A program made the position numbers and the translations under genes. Positions 12,236 through 22,592 of a stretch of 64,000 nt of DNA are shown one piece after another (positions within the stretch are counted from its first letter, which is position 1; every line of letters starts with the position of its first letter). A model generated the notes under the pieces. That model had not been told where the DNA came from. It did not search any database and saw only the letters and a program-made list of their open reading frames with translations. The DNA is taken from positions 7,313,594 to 7,377,593 of the forward strand of contig NC_081136.1 in the NCBI RefSeq assembly GCF_958295425.1. The letters run 5' to 3'. This DNA is from Solea solea (taxonomy: Eukaryota > Chordata > Actinopteri > Pleuronectiformes > Soleidae).

Positions 12236-12497
12236 TTCGCACAGCTGACCTTTCAAGACATGCATTGACTTCCATTCATTCGGACACCTCAACCAAAGCG
12301 TTATCCCTAACTTAAACCATAACCATAACAAGTTATTGCCTAACCCTAACCTTAACCTAACCACAATTCAAATCCAAACTTGACAACCTCCTCAGAAATT
12401 AGCTTCCGCCTCATTTCGACTACTGGTCCTGACAAGGGCAGTGTTTTTGCTTGGTCCCGAAGAGTTAACAAATACAAGTACATACACACACACACAC
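12236..12497. repeat. fish interspersed repeat with degenerate CCTAA units and (CA)n tail
   Basis: The block contains several CCTAACCC/CCTTAACCTAACC-like units (12300-12362), then a TGGTCC...TTGGTCCC region and a terminal (AC) run at 12484-12497. I recognise this arrangement as a repeat seen throughout fish genomes. It is not a telomere or a true telomeric array, because the units are irregular and few. Confidence 0.5.
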
Positions 12498-12824
12498 TTT
12501 AGTGCGCACGCTCTGGTATCAAACCAGAGTGGCTTGTTTCTTCTGATAAAGTTCACTGAGGCGTTTAATTTCGTTCGAGGAGGATTTATGCTAGCTATGG
12601 CTCCGGCGCGTCATTGAGCAATGTTTTTTTAGACACACCTAAGACTGGAGAGAAAATGTTTTCAGTCTTTACTCCACACTTATAATTCTTACACATGTTC
12701 TCAGTTATTAAGTTTCTCGGGGACTGCGTTTTAGCATAAACTGAGACATTTAAGAGAGGCAACTCACGTCACACTGTTTCTAGTAATGCCATTTATTTTG
12801 TTTTGCTGTGTTTCATTTCTCCAG

Positions 12825-12938
12825 AGACACCTATCTCCCCAAGACTTCCAGCAGGTTTTCGGCATGACCCTGGATCAGTTCGACCGCCTGGCCCTGTGGA
12901 AGAGGAACGACATGAAGAAGAGGGCACGCCTTTTTTAG
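12825..12938 (+). CDS. ablim2: actin-binding LIM protein (ablim2-like), terminal exon with headpiece subdomain
   Basis: Terminal coding exon of 38 codons including the TAG stop. It reads [20 protein letters not shown] then [17 protein letters not shown]. This is the helical villin-headpiece subdomain: HLSP.DF...FGM...FD.L..WK...LKK...LF, with the hydrophobic core phenylalanines, the conserved tryptophan, the basic actin-binding KRND-KK patch, and a C-terminal Phe. The length and the Phe-stop end match the family exactly. KRND before KK is shared with ABLIM2 as recalled, while the final RARLF also resembles ABLIM3. The protein tail is intact. Phase is 0, in agreement with the preceding exon. 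Confidence 0.95.
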   Translation, partial: RHLSPQDFQQVFGMTLDQFDRLALWKRNDMKKRARLF

Positions 12939-14795
12939 ACAGACGAGGAAAAGAAGAGGAAAAAAAATCAATAAATAATACAAACACACCACGCAACATC
13001 TCAACAACCGACCATCCTGTTCCGGAAGGAGGCAGAAGCGCAAAAACAACGACCCATTTGAAATCTCTATATATGCACCGCCGTGATACCGACTTACTCT
13101 CCACCTGTAAAATGCCATGCCGTGTAATCTGCCCGTGTCGCCGCGGGAGAGACGAGAACACTCTCTTGCACACACACACACATGCGTGTGGCAGCATCTA
13201 TAGCTTTTTGTATGCAATGTGGTCCGAATGTTTGACTGACAAGTCCGCGGCTCGAGGGCGAGGAGCTGCGTTTGCATGGCCTGTTGTTGATGCTCCTCAC
13301 CTCCCGTGTGGTTTCTGCATCCACCGTCACCCCCTACCTCCCTCCCTCCCTCTCGACTCTGACCCACCCCATCCTGACACTTTCACACCGGGTTGTGTGG
13401 TCCTGACTGTTTTATGTGCCTCGTCGTATTCCTTTTTATCATATCGTCTTTTCTGTCCCTCCATCATTTTCACTTCTTCTCCCCTGCACTGACTGACTGT
13501 TACCTTGCTGAGCAAGTCCCCCTTTCACACCCCAATGCCGTTCAGTCCAGGACACTGAAGAGACTCACCGCTCGAGCGCGTCAAGGCCCCAAAGACGGGG
13601 GGATTTAGCAACAACTTCTTGTGCTATCTTTATTTCCAGATCTGTCAAAACGCATCACATCACGGGCTTTTGTTTTCAGTTTTCCTTCGCGATCCGTTCA
13701 GTTTCAGAAAGCCTGGATGGGTAGTTTTGATATGTGTGCTCTGAACGCGGTCCCACGTCTTGCATAAGCCTCTCATAAATCAGTGCAGACGGGGAGAGCC
13801 GAGGCTGGAAAGGGGCCACAACATGGCAGTAAATCACACATGGAAGGAGTTGAAAAAGGAAAAAAAAACAACAACAGTACAGTAGACAGTTTCAGGGTAA
13901 ACAAAGGTGTCAAACGTTGCATACACACACATAAAAATAAATTATTTTTATAAGCTATTTTTGACTTCTGGAAAGGGCCGTCACACGAGTCACGGGACGC
14001 GGAAACCGAGAGAGGAATCGTGAAAAGGCCACGTCCACTTTTGTTTCAGCTTCTCAGACCTGCAGCGGCACTTGCTCGGTTTAAAACTCTCAATACTATA
14101 ACCGTGTTGTATCGCGTTCTCCGACGTAGGGAACCCTAACTCTTTATATGTTTGTCATTTGAAAGCAGTGTTTTAAAAAAAAGAAAGAAAAGAAGCTACA
14201 TATCGAAGCTGAAGTCTTCTGCTCGACCATTAAACGGATCCGCCCGCCAACTAACATACTGTTCATAATGTGTGTGAACATGTACTGGACATATACCAGA
14301 TTTATTTGTCTGTATACAATCCACCGCGGTGTATAACTCTACATGGCATGCATGAGGATGAGGAAAACAGGGGCAGGCGGGGGGAGGGGGAGGAGTTTGT
14401 TTGTCCACTGACCTCGTATTAAGAAGACTGTGTTTTGAGCGACTGATTATTTTTTTCGGTCGCGTGAAAAAAAAAACAACAACAACGCCTGGGTCAGTTG
14501 CTTACGTTAGCTTGTGTTAGATATTTATTGAATTGCCATTTTTAAGGAAGGGATTTTATTTTTTAAATCTGACGAGTGTGTAGCGCTGAACGGACTAGCA
14601 TCACCGAGGACAGAGAGAGAGAGAGAACTTTCGGGAAAGAGAAACATATCAAACTAAGTTTAATTTTAAGTGAGAGTGTCAAATCACTTTTTATTTTATT
14701 TCATTTTTTGTTTTTGCTCTTGTAAGTAACACACTAACTCGTTGTCATCAAGCATCCTGTTCTAATATTCGTCTGCTATTAAAGTGCTTTATCTA
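12939..14795 (+). other. predicted 3' UTR of ablim2-like gene
   Basis: The stretch from the TAG stop to the ATTAAA signal at 14778-14783 is free of repeats of the type seen elsewhere. It keeps moderate GC and CpG content to about 14,640, and is read as 3' UTR. It contains a short (CA) run at 13170, an AATAAA at 13936-13941 that could serve as an earlier site, and an (AG) run at 14612-14626. Open frames here on both strands are fortuitous. Confidence 0.6.
14778..14783 (+). terminator. candidate polyadenylation signal ATTAAA (ablim2-like)
   Basis: ATTAAA is followed 7-13 nt later by TTTATCTA and a genomic A-run, and then by a GT-containing stretch, consistent with a cleavage/polyadenylation site. 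Alternatives are AATAAA at 13936-13941 (upstream) and AATAAA at 16132-16137 (downstream). Confidence 0.5.
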
Positions 14796-14796
14796 A

Positions 14797-16844
14797 AAAA
14801 AAAAGTCCACAGTCAGTATGGACTGGAGTGCTTGAGTTTGTTCATTAAATGGATGTCAAAAGTGAAATGGAATGACGGTGATACTTTTAAGTAAAGTGTG
14901 CGATACATATTTAAACGTGTGGCTGTTTTTTCCTCTCCTTTCTTTGGTTGCCCACAGGCAAACGTTGATTTTTTCGACTTTCATTTTCATTTAGATTGAT
15001 GTTCCAAAGTGTGGGGTGGGACCCAACAACGGGTCACGGGAAGTATTTTTGTTTGAATTTCCTCCACGCGTTAATCTGGATTTGTCAAATAACGTGCGCA
15101 AGAAAAATCAAGTTGTGATTCATTTATCAAATAGAGATCTCAAATTACAGGCTCAGAGTCACTCAGAGCCAGACACTGATGCACACGTTCACTTTTGATT
15201 TGAATTTAATTTCAAAAGTGAGTTCCCCATATAAAAAAGGTTTGGCAAACACTGGGCTGAAAGATTAGCTGTCCGTCGTATAGTTCTTCCAAAAATGTCA
15301 CAGATTATATCTCTCAACTCAAAATTCACAATCTGGGATCTGCACAACATGAAAACTAGAGCGTAGCTATTAATCCTTTTTCTGATTGCGATTAGCAACT
15401 CCCAATGGCCACAATTTAATTGATATATTTAATATTTAGATTTGATTGTTGTGTTTTCTATGTAAATGTGACTCACACATTTGGACACAGTTCATATCTT
15501 TAGATTATATACTTATCAATGTTTGGATTTTCTTCTTTAAATCTATTTCACTATTAGTGAATGTTGAATTCAAGCTTGACTTAAAAAAAAATACATACAG
15601 TATCTCAAATGAAATTGCTGTGAGGAAAACAGCGATGAGAAGTTAAAAAATGCTTTATTTCTCCTTATTTAAGTCCAATTAAACTGCAAATTGGTACATT
15701 TCTTACTACTATTTGAGAACTTGTGGCAACCAGTAAAGACAAGGGGGTTAGCTCTTCTTTAACCTTCATTCACCACATCTTATCTTGGATGGAAATATTA
15801 TTTTTGAACAATAGTGCCAGATTTGAATTGGAAATCATCCGATATTTTTTCATACATGTTAATAAATAGGGGCTTTTCTGTCTGCACCTACTGTACACCT
15901 GTTTAATCACCACTGCGTGTAAAGGCCTGTTTTTTTGGGGAGTGCTGAGTCAGCACACATGGAAAACCTAACAAAACATAATTACAATTTCACACTTTCA
16001 ATCCAGCTTTGGCACGTACGTGCGTTCTAAGATCGTCTAAAAACAAGCGTGCGACGGCTGTTTGCTTGTAAGTGCTCCGTCTCCTTCACCGACCTGTTCC
16101 CTGGTTTGCTTTGTTGCCATTTTGTGCTTGTAATAAATGTGAAATGTAGTTCAGCGTCGACTCATATTATGTGGTTGCACAAAATGAAACGTCCCACTGA
16201 TAGATTATGATTAATATTCGCGTAATGATCAGACAATGAATGAAGAGCACAGGAGTTTGCCAGAACCATCCTTTATCTCTGACAGTGGTATTTCCATTAT
16301 GAGCTCTTATCGTTATCTCGGGTTTGTTTCTGTTCCATCATGTCCTCCTCCTCCTACTCTCTAATCCTTATACAGGAAAATACATTAATGTTGAATGTTT
16401 GGAATGCAGCGTGCGCTCGTTTGTTCACGTCGGGACACAAATGCAGTTTGGGGTTCAGGTAGACAGTAAAAGTTGAAGTGATAGTTTAGGTTATACATAC
16501 TGTAAGTGTGGACCTAGTAGGAGCAACCTTACAAACGTCAATTGTATTTTACTGCACTTTTTTGTCTTACTATTTGTAATCTTCAGCCAACTCCAAGTTT
16601 AATTACTCACATAATTCTTATAACCAGACCTGGTGTTCAATATAAGCAGCCATAACTTAGAACAAGACACAAATGAGGCGTCTTTCAAGGTTTTCCTCTT
16701 TAGATACCAAAGTGCCAGACATCTGGACTGGATACACTATCTCAAGTCTTGTATCAGACCTGGCACGCTGCTCGACAGAATCTCTTCTCCTCGGACCTGA
16801 GCTGTCTTCAATAAAATCTTTCAACTTAACTCATCACTGACACA
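14797..16844. other. intergenic or extended 3' UTR sequence
   Basis: AT-rich sequence with no supported exon. It holds an AATAAA at 16132-16137 in the context CTTGTAATAAATGTG, which could end a longer ablim transcript, and a perfect palindromic MARE at 15943-15955 (listed separately). Confidence 0.5.
15943..15955. promoter_or_regulatory. perfect T-MARE / extended AP-1 site TGCTGAGTCAGCA
   Basis: TGCTGAGTCAGCA matches the palindromic Maf recognition element of the TRE type exactly, and the flanking G and C extend the palindrome to 15 bp. Large and small Maf, Nrf2/Bach-small Maf and AP-1 dimers bind such sites. It sits about 3 kb downstream of the ablim stop codon and 1.7 kb upstream of the coiled-coil ORF. 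Function is inferred only from the sequence match. Confidence 0.45.
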
Positions 16845-17170
16845 TTTACATCGAAGCATTATCCAATTATCCAATTATCCAAAGCGACTTACAAAAGAGG
16901 AATTGGCTATATAGAAGTAGTCTCGGAAAGAACTCCACTAGATAGGACCATTGGACTGATAGAGGGTGAGAGAGCAGAGGTGGATCCAAGTGCAGGGGAG
17001 GGGCTAAAGGTAAGTGCAAGGACAGAAGATGCTCTTGGAAGAGTTGGGTCTTCAAGACCTTCTTGGAGATGGACCTGTTTCTGGTAGCGCTCGGTAGGTC
17101 CTTCCACCAGCATGGAACGACACATGAAAAGAGTCCTTTGATGAACGGAGTAGTCGAGGGGTAACATAAG
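16845..17170. repeat. dispersed teleost repeat (ATCCAAAGCGACTTACAA family)
   Basis: The block contains ATCCAAAGCGACTTACAA, GAACTCCACTAGATAGG, GTGCAGGGGAGGGGCTAAAG, GGAAGAGTTGGGTCTTCAAG and ACATGAAAAGAGTCCTTTGA in a row. I recognise these as consecutive parts of a repeat that is widespread in percomorph fish genomes. The open frames on the minus strand here are by-products of the repeat. Class (SINE- or LINE-derived) not determined. Confidence 0.65.
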
Positions 17171-17610
17171 GGTGTATCATGACTCCCGTGGCTCCATTAT
17201 TGGTCGTATTTTTCAAACAACGCTCAACTGGAATGTTGGAATGCGCTCAACTCAGTTCTGACCAGTCCTGACTCCCTATTTAAAAGGAACCCATCATAAA
17301 ACATAGGACAAAGACTGTGAATATCCTTTTAATACGCCATTGAAGGACCTTGTGACATCATCCACAGTTGACTTTGAACTGGCCTGAGAATTCTAAGCAT
17401 TCAAGGTACAGAATTACTGCACTGTCAAGATAATCCAGGGGATTCAAGGTTGAAGGGGGAAGTAAAGCAACATCAAGGATGCAAACTGTTGTGAAACATC
17501 AAAGAAAAAAGGAACTTTATCTGGTTTTTATTGGGGTTTTCCTGTGGACAGTGTTGCATCTCTTGGTATACAACCTGAATTATTAGAAAAATACCTGCTT
17601 TTACCAACTT
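17171..17610. other. 5' flank of the coiled-coil ORF
   Basis: AT-rich sequence upstream of the ATG at 17611. A stop codon lies in frame ten codons upstream of that ATG, so the ORF does not extend further left. No clear TATA box or CpG-rich promoter and no acceptor-like AG is placed to join the ORF to an upstream exon, although a 5' untranslated exon cannot be excluded. Confidence 0.4.
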
Positions 17611-18051
17611 ATGGACTCGGCAGCCGCCGAGAGCATGGATACCAAAAGCACTCAAGACCTGCTTGAAGAAAACTCCAAGCTTCGGCGGCAGCTCGGTCAG
17701 CAAGGGGAAGAGATCAACCGTCTCCAGCAATTTGAGCAGAGGACGAAGGCCTTCATCGCGTCCCTGGTGAACGCCTACGAGGTGCAGAACGAGATGCCGA
17801 GCCGACAGTTCCTCCAGTTACAGTCCGGCGGGGAGTCGGAAGGCGAGGAGGCGGAGGTGGCGAGGATGTCGCTGCAGAAGGAGGGCGACATCGCCCGGCT
17901 GAGGATGGAGGTGGAGGCCGTGACGCACTGGCACAAGCTGGTGGTGGACGAGCTGCAGCAGACGGAGGAGGAGTGGAGGAGGACAAACATGCTGCCCTGG
18001 AGTTTCCTGTCAGAGCAGAGCAGGAGACACATGAGAGGGGACGAGGCGTGA
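17611..18051 (+). CDS. unrecognised intronless coiled-coil protein, 146 aa
   Basis: A 441-bp uninterrupted ORF whose base composition jumps to high GC with strong third-position G/C, unlike the AT-rich flanks, which is good evidence of real coding. The protein is acidic and helical. Residues about 15-55 (LLEENSKLRRQLGQQGEEIN through NAYEVQNEM) and 85-130 (QKEGDIARLRMEVEAVTHWH through ELQQTEEEWRR) look like two coiled-coil segments, separated by an acidic linker (GGESEGEEAE). There is no signal peptide or membrane segment. Two candidate starts exist: 17611, and 17635, which has the better Kozak context (A at -3, G at +4). An ATTAAA signal follows 138 nt after the stop. I do not recognise the family. 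It could be a small single-exon gene, a retrocopy, or the last coding exon of a gene with an untranslated 5' exon. Confidence 0.7.
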   Translation: MDSAAAESMDTKSTQDLLEENSKLRRQLGQQGEEINRLQQFEQRTKAFIASLVNAYEVQNEMPSRQFLQLQSGGESEGEEAEVARMSLQKEGDIARLRMEVEAVTHWHKLVVDELQQTEEEWRRTNMLPWSFLSEQSRRHMRGDEA

Positions 18052-18188
18052 AGGTGCAGTGGACACAGGCATTGGCTCAATTGTTTTTTGAAAACTCTGG
18101 GACTGGGCTGTAGTCTGGACGGTCAGAAACAGACACACATTCAGTTCTCATCAGGCAACACCATCAGCTGTAATCAAAAGTGTATTCC

Positions 18189-18194
18189 ATTAAA
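18189..18194 (+). terminator. candidate polyadenylation signal ATTAAA for coiled-coil ORF
   Basis: ATTAAA lies 138 nt after the TGA at 18049-18051 and is followed by an A-run and a T-rich stretch. It is the first recognisable polyadenylation hexamer downstream of the ORF. Confidence 0.45.
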
Positions 18195-19084
18195 AAAAAT
18201 ATCGTTCCATTCGGACTTTTTTAAGTGTTTTTCTTAAGTGGGACGAGAGGACCAGCTTCCTGCTCACATGACACACACAGGACACCTGAATTATGGACGC
18301 AAATCACTTCCAATATGGGGCTGAAACGCTCGTCTGGACGCAGATCAATGTTGTTTGCATAATGAAAACATAGTAGTGTGGACGTAAACCAATTTATATC
18401 ATGTGAATTTCATCAAAACCAGTTCTTGTTCGGGTTCAGCCTATCAATTGCAGTTCTTATTGAGTCATTTTAAATTCCATCATGGTAAAAAAAGGGGCAT
18501 ATAAAAAAAAAAGTGGCATTACTTTAGCATTGAGTCAAGTAAAACCTGGATGTTTTTGATGTAAACAGAAAATCAACTTTTTCTGACATGATCCTGTAAT
18601 TGTCTAATCAACTTATTTTAAGAACCACTGAGCAGAAATCAAAACTTTTACTCAAGTAAAAGTAACTTACTCCAATTCTACTTAATTAGTTGTCAAAGAC
18701 ATACTACTTTCCACAAAGAATGGGAAACAAGAGTTTTGTTTTATGAGTGTAAACTGTAAAGTGTTTACACTCATTTAAATGAAGTGAACCTAAGTGAATA
18801 CACTCCAGTATATGTCTCTCTTTTTGTGATACAGTGACATGTGGACAGATAAGAACACAATGAAAAGTGAATAAGTCCAAATTTGGTGTATAATAGCATT
18901 GTTATTGTTTTGACAGCATTAATATTTTAATTGAATAATTATTAAATACTATATTTTTGTCAAGTGTATTGCAAACTGTGAGTTATGGACAAAACAAGCA
19001 GTTTGTTTGGGTTGAAATAAACCATGAGAGGAAAACAGCTGGAGACCCCCCATGTCAAATGGGATGATGGTTGTTTCCTGCCAA
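18195..19084. other. intergenic AT-rich sequence
   Basis: No exon is supported. A fragment reading TTTTACTCAAGTAAAAGTAACTT at 18645-18670 in part resembles the interior of the CAGAGGTGGAAAG hAT-type MITE found intact at 59043-59366. Otherwise nothing is recognised. Confidence 0.5.
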
Positions 19085-19160
19085 GGGGCGTGTCCGTCAC
19101 GTGACAACCGGAACTCTATTGTCACCGGCGGTCGGTCAGAGTGAGGGGGGAATATCATCA
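19085..19160 (+). promoter_or_regulatory. CpG-containing promoter with GTCACGTGAC and ETS-like site
   Basis: Directly before a Kozak-like ATG and splice donor, the sequence has several CpGs in an otherwise AT-rich region. It carries GTCACGTGAC at 19096-19105, the full palindromic E-box bound by USF/MiT factors and matching the CLEAR consensus of TFEB targets. ACCGGAA, an ETS-like core, starts at 19107, and a second half-site GTCACC is near 19121. The arrangement is typical of TATA-less promoters. Extent and start site are estimates. Confidence 0.6.
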
Positions 19161-19166
19161 ATGTAG
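19161..19166 (+). promoter_or_regulatory. minimal start-stop uORF (ATGTAG)
   Basis: ATG immediately followed by TAG ends 3 nt before the main ATG at 19170. If transcribed, this is a start-stop element that can stall ribosomes or reduce initiation at the next AUG. Whether it is in the mRNA depends on the transcription start site. Confidence 0.4.
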
Positions 19167-19169
19167 AAC

Positions 19170-19194
19170 ATGGAGCAGGAGAGCAGCGACAAAG
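19170..19194 (+). CDS. first coding exon MEQESSDK, candidate afap-family gene
   Basis: ATG at 19170 (ACATGG context, A at -3 and G at +4) opens eight codons, MEQESSDK, plus one base. It ends at AAAG before a GTAAGA donor. It directly follows a CpG-containing promoter. The gene continues to the right, outside what I can trace. Gene order suggests an AFAP-family gene, since ABLIM2, ABLIM3 and ABLIM1 are each followed on the same strand by AFAP1, AFAP1L1 and AFAP1L2. From memory, human AFAP1L1 and AFAP1L2 also begin with a very short coding exon ending in phase 1. AFAP proteins are actin-filament-associated Src/PKC adaptors with PH domains. No residue here proves the identity. Confidence 0.5.
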
Positions 19195-22100
19195 GTAAGA
19201 GTCTGCTGCTGTGTGTCCGCCGCGTCACAACAACACTTTCACCCCCAAACACACGGGTCAACTTTCATTCACGGGTCGGTGTCTGGTCGTCGCTGCTCGG
19301 TTCAGCGTGAACTCTGTTGTCTGTTGTCTCCGGCGCTTCCGGGAGTCACGCGGAGGATGGAGAGGGAGGTTTAATTAAAAAAAGAAGGAAAACAAAACAT
19401 AAACAACAAACTAAAATGGCGTCTTTTCCTTTATAGTGCTGACATAAATGTACTGTGTGATATTATTTAGTGTATAAATATTAGCCATTATTATTTTCTA
19501 CGTATTTCAAGGTGATACTGTGATATCTAAATAGCACCTGACTGGTTTCTCACTGGGCAACATGGCTACAAGATGTTATTGCTATAAAAAAGTGGTTAAA
19601 TTCTGTTGTTATCGTCGCTATAAAATTTGAGCATAATGAAAGATTACGTTTTGTTCGAAGTGTAAGTCAAAGAAAACAATTAACCGCGGTTTTAAAATCA
19701 TTTTTAAACGGAATACAACAAACACAGAACCATTTAGCGAATCTGAGTCAAAACATTTAATTGCAAAAGTGTTTATGCAAGTGTTAACTATTATATCAAT
19801 GTGTATTGAACCTTTGGTATATTGAAGATTATATTACATAGTTTTTGTTACAGACAATGATTATATTTTTACTTGCCAAGGCTAAGCAATATCTTTGTTT
19901 TTGAATTAGAGTTTTGATCAATTTTAGTGAATCACAAAGGCTCCAGTTTATTTATTAATGTCTTTCACATTCTTGACATACTCAGAAAATGTAGGTCATT
20001 GCAGTATGATGTTCTTGTCCTTGCATATACTGTAGTGTGCTTAATATTCTTCACATAATCTCATGTGGGAAAGCTTTATTTACATTATTAAAATCTTGAA
20101 TAACAATAGTCTAGCAAATAAAAGTACAATTTCAATGTTTGGAGGAAAAATCAGTCAGATATTTCCCCCATTTTTGCTAAATCAGTGCAAAACACACGAG
20201 TGTTAGACTGCAGAGGGGTACAAAGGACCATGTGGTAGAGGGATAGGGGAAGAGGAGGAGGAGGAGGAGTGTGATTAATTGGCAGACTGAGACTATTGGA
20301 TGCCCTGGGCCAGCCAGCATCCTCAGCCCTGCAGGAGGAGGAGGAGGAGGAGAGGGAGAGGAGGAGAGGGGGAGGCCAGCTGGGTGCATGGATTCCTGTC
20401 AGCTCCCCGTGCTGTGACCTCCAGAACACAGCTCCCAAGGTTCTTTTATAGAGAGGATGAGGCGTTTTAATGGACAGATGATTCATGTAATGAGAGAGTG
20501 CTTCACCACTCAAAGATGCACACTGGGAAAAAAAAAAGCTGGGAAAATTTCGTCACCCTGAGCATCATTCTCACTGTCTCTCATTTCCAATAGTTGAATA
20601 CTTTTTTGTTCAAGAAATTTAGTTTTAATGCAGCGCCTCATGGCATCAGCTGATTTGAGCCCCCCGCCACCTCAAGCCCTAATGTAATGCAGCAGACTGT
20701 GGATGAGGGAGGGCGTTCCTGCATCTCATTGATGTGGAACAAAGCCAATTTATCAAATTCAATAGAGAAAGCGGACGGGCAGAGCATGGGATTAGGAAAA
20801 ATTAGGCAGGATCAGTTAATTGGATGAAAAAAACTGGAAATGACTTGTAATTATAAAGCATTAAGCTTGTATTTACATGTGATTTATGCCAGTATGAATG
20901 ATTTTTATCTACTTTTAACACGGCGGTGCACTCCTGAAACGATCATGGGCATTTTTAAATTTGCTTAGAAAGATCTAATATTGACCCAAAAATGAACTAT
21001 TTTGTCTCTGTGTTTACAGCAGCTGTACCGTGTTCTCTCTGAATGCAGGATCAGCCGAATATGTATAAAAGGACACACTTTTGTACGTCTCTCGTGACAC
21101 AATGAAATGAAATGCACATGGGTCTTTGTATTCAAATCAGTTCGTACACTTTGACGACATGACACGAGCCTTGAGCTTCGTGAGCAGCTGGCTCCATTAT
21201 CCAGAGCCTGTCAATAATGCTGGTGACATCACCACCACGGGACATCTGTGTGTGTGTGTGTGTGGTAATCCAGGATTGATTTGAAAGACCGAGGGACAGA
21301 CTGACAGACATGCACTCTACACTTGTGCGAGTGTAGCAGGAAAAACCACACACTACGACAAGCAGTGTGTGGTTTTAACCACAGGAGGGTTTTTTTTTCT
21401 CTCTCCAGCTTTATTAGAGGACGGAGTCTGAATAATGTGGCTTTTACAGTATTTGGTTTTTATAAGAGCAAAGACGAGATGGCTGTGCCGTCTGGAGAAC
21501 ATATGGAGAAAGAAATCGGGGCGGTTGATATGCGAAGATTTTTTTTTGGACATGCATATGATTGTCTGGTTTTCTTTTTCCCCTCCATCTGATAAATAAA
21601 AACAAGTAAATGAAACACAGGATTGCTTAACTTAATAAACATTCACTGAATGTCTCTGTCTGCATTCTGAATTGTGTGCATATTTAAATAAAAATAGTTT
21701 AGTAAACTAAATATTAAATACATTAAATAGGTAATCAAATCTAAACTTTGTCAAATAAATTTTTAGTGTACGAGGACCCAAGTATTTAAACTTATATAAA
21801 TAAGAAATGATAAAGAATATGCAAAAATCATCCCTGCAAATTGCTCTGTACTTTTAAGAAAAGTTAATTAAAAGTGAGCACTGTTTCAGATGAGTGTATG
21901 CTATGCAGAAATTGGGGAGAAAACATGCTAATTTGTGTCTTTAAATTATTGATAACTTATCAATAATGTAACCTGAAGCTTTCAGTGTCACTTCCTCTCC
22001 GTGTTGTCCTTCGGTTTGCATCATTTAACCACTGGATGCAGTAAAACAGAACATAGTTTCACCACAAATCCAACCTACATGTATTTTGTTTATTCAAACT

Positions 22101-22559
22101 TAATTGCTTCAGTTGAATAAATGTCCCAACACCCAAAAATAAAACCCAAAAAACAACGTACATATTATTTTCAGTTGTGCATGAGCCCACTGAAATTTTT
22201 GACACTGTAATTCTGGTATAAATTTGTCAGAGTGATTCATGTGTAGTTTGTGTTTGCGCGTGTGTGTGGGCGCCATGGCAACAGTGTGACATATGTTCTC
22301 CCTTTCACTCTTCAGTTCCGCATCTGTTTTTAAGTACGTGTGTGTAAGAATTTTCTATATTGCAACATACAGTGTACGGCATAGATTATCATTCATCCAG
22401 GTCCTAGTTTTCCAAAAGTCACTGAATCTGTTGCAAATGGACTCGTGGATTTCTGGGAAAATGTCTTGTCTGACTTTCTCTGGTCCTGTCTCCTCTTCTC
22501 CATCCTCACCATTTCTGAAGTGTTTCCCTTTTATTCTCCCTTCTGTTCCGTTCCCCCCC
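19195..22559. other. start of large first intron or intergenic sequence
   Basis: No convincing exon. It contains GGA-repeat patches at 20252-20269 and 20334-20353, a (GT) run near 21247-21263, and a low-repeat segment at 20640-20900 that might be conserved non-coding sequence. The rest is AT-rich without recognisable elements. Confidence 0.5.
20640..20900. promoter_or_regulatory. possible conserved non-coding element
   Basis: This stretch has no recognisable repeat and carries several homeodomain-like cores (TTAATTGG, GGATTAGG, TGTAATTATAAAGCATTAAG) and a CAAAGCCAATTTATCAAATTC segment. It has the look of a developmental enhancer in the first intron. Only cross-species alignment could show this. 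Confidence 0.2.
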
Positions 22560-22592
22560 CACCACCACCACCACCACCACCACCACCACCAC
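22560..22592 (+). repeat. (ACC)n trinucleotide repeat after a C-run
   Basis: Eight C residues are followed by about eleven ACC units. Read in one frame it gives poly-His and in another poly-Pro, which creates spurious long ORFs on both strands. Confidence 0.9.

Larger units (their letters stand above)
8279..12824. other. ablim2-like last intron (4.5 kb)
   Basis: Intron between the two headpiece exons, ending TTTCATTTCTCCAG. It carries a MITE-like element (10895-11113), a fish repeat with CCTAACCC-like units (12236-12497), and poly-A/T runs near 9840 and 10325. No additional exon is visible. Confidence 0.75.

Noticed and set aside
12300..12362. Telomere-like CCTAACCC units
   Set aside because: The units are few and irregular and belong to a dispersed fish repeat, so this is not an interstitial telomere or chromosome end.
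12803..13492. 229-codon ORF on the + strand
   Set aside because: It reads the terminal ablim exon and 3' UTR in a different frame from the one that encodes the villin headpiece and matches all splice phases.
17753..18080. Minus-strand ORFs opposite the coiled-coil gene
   Set aside because: They are shadows of a GC-rich coding strand. The + strand frame has the plausible helical protein and the correct start, stop and polyadenylation context.
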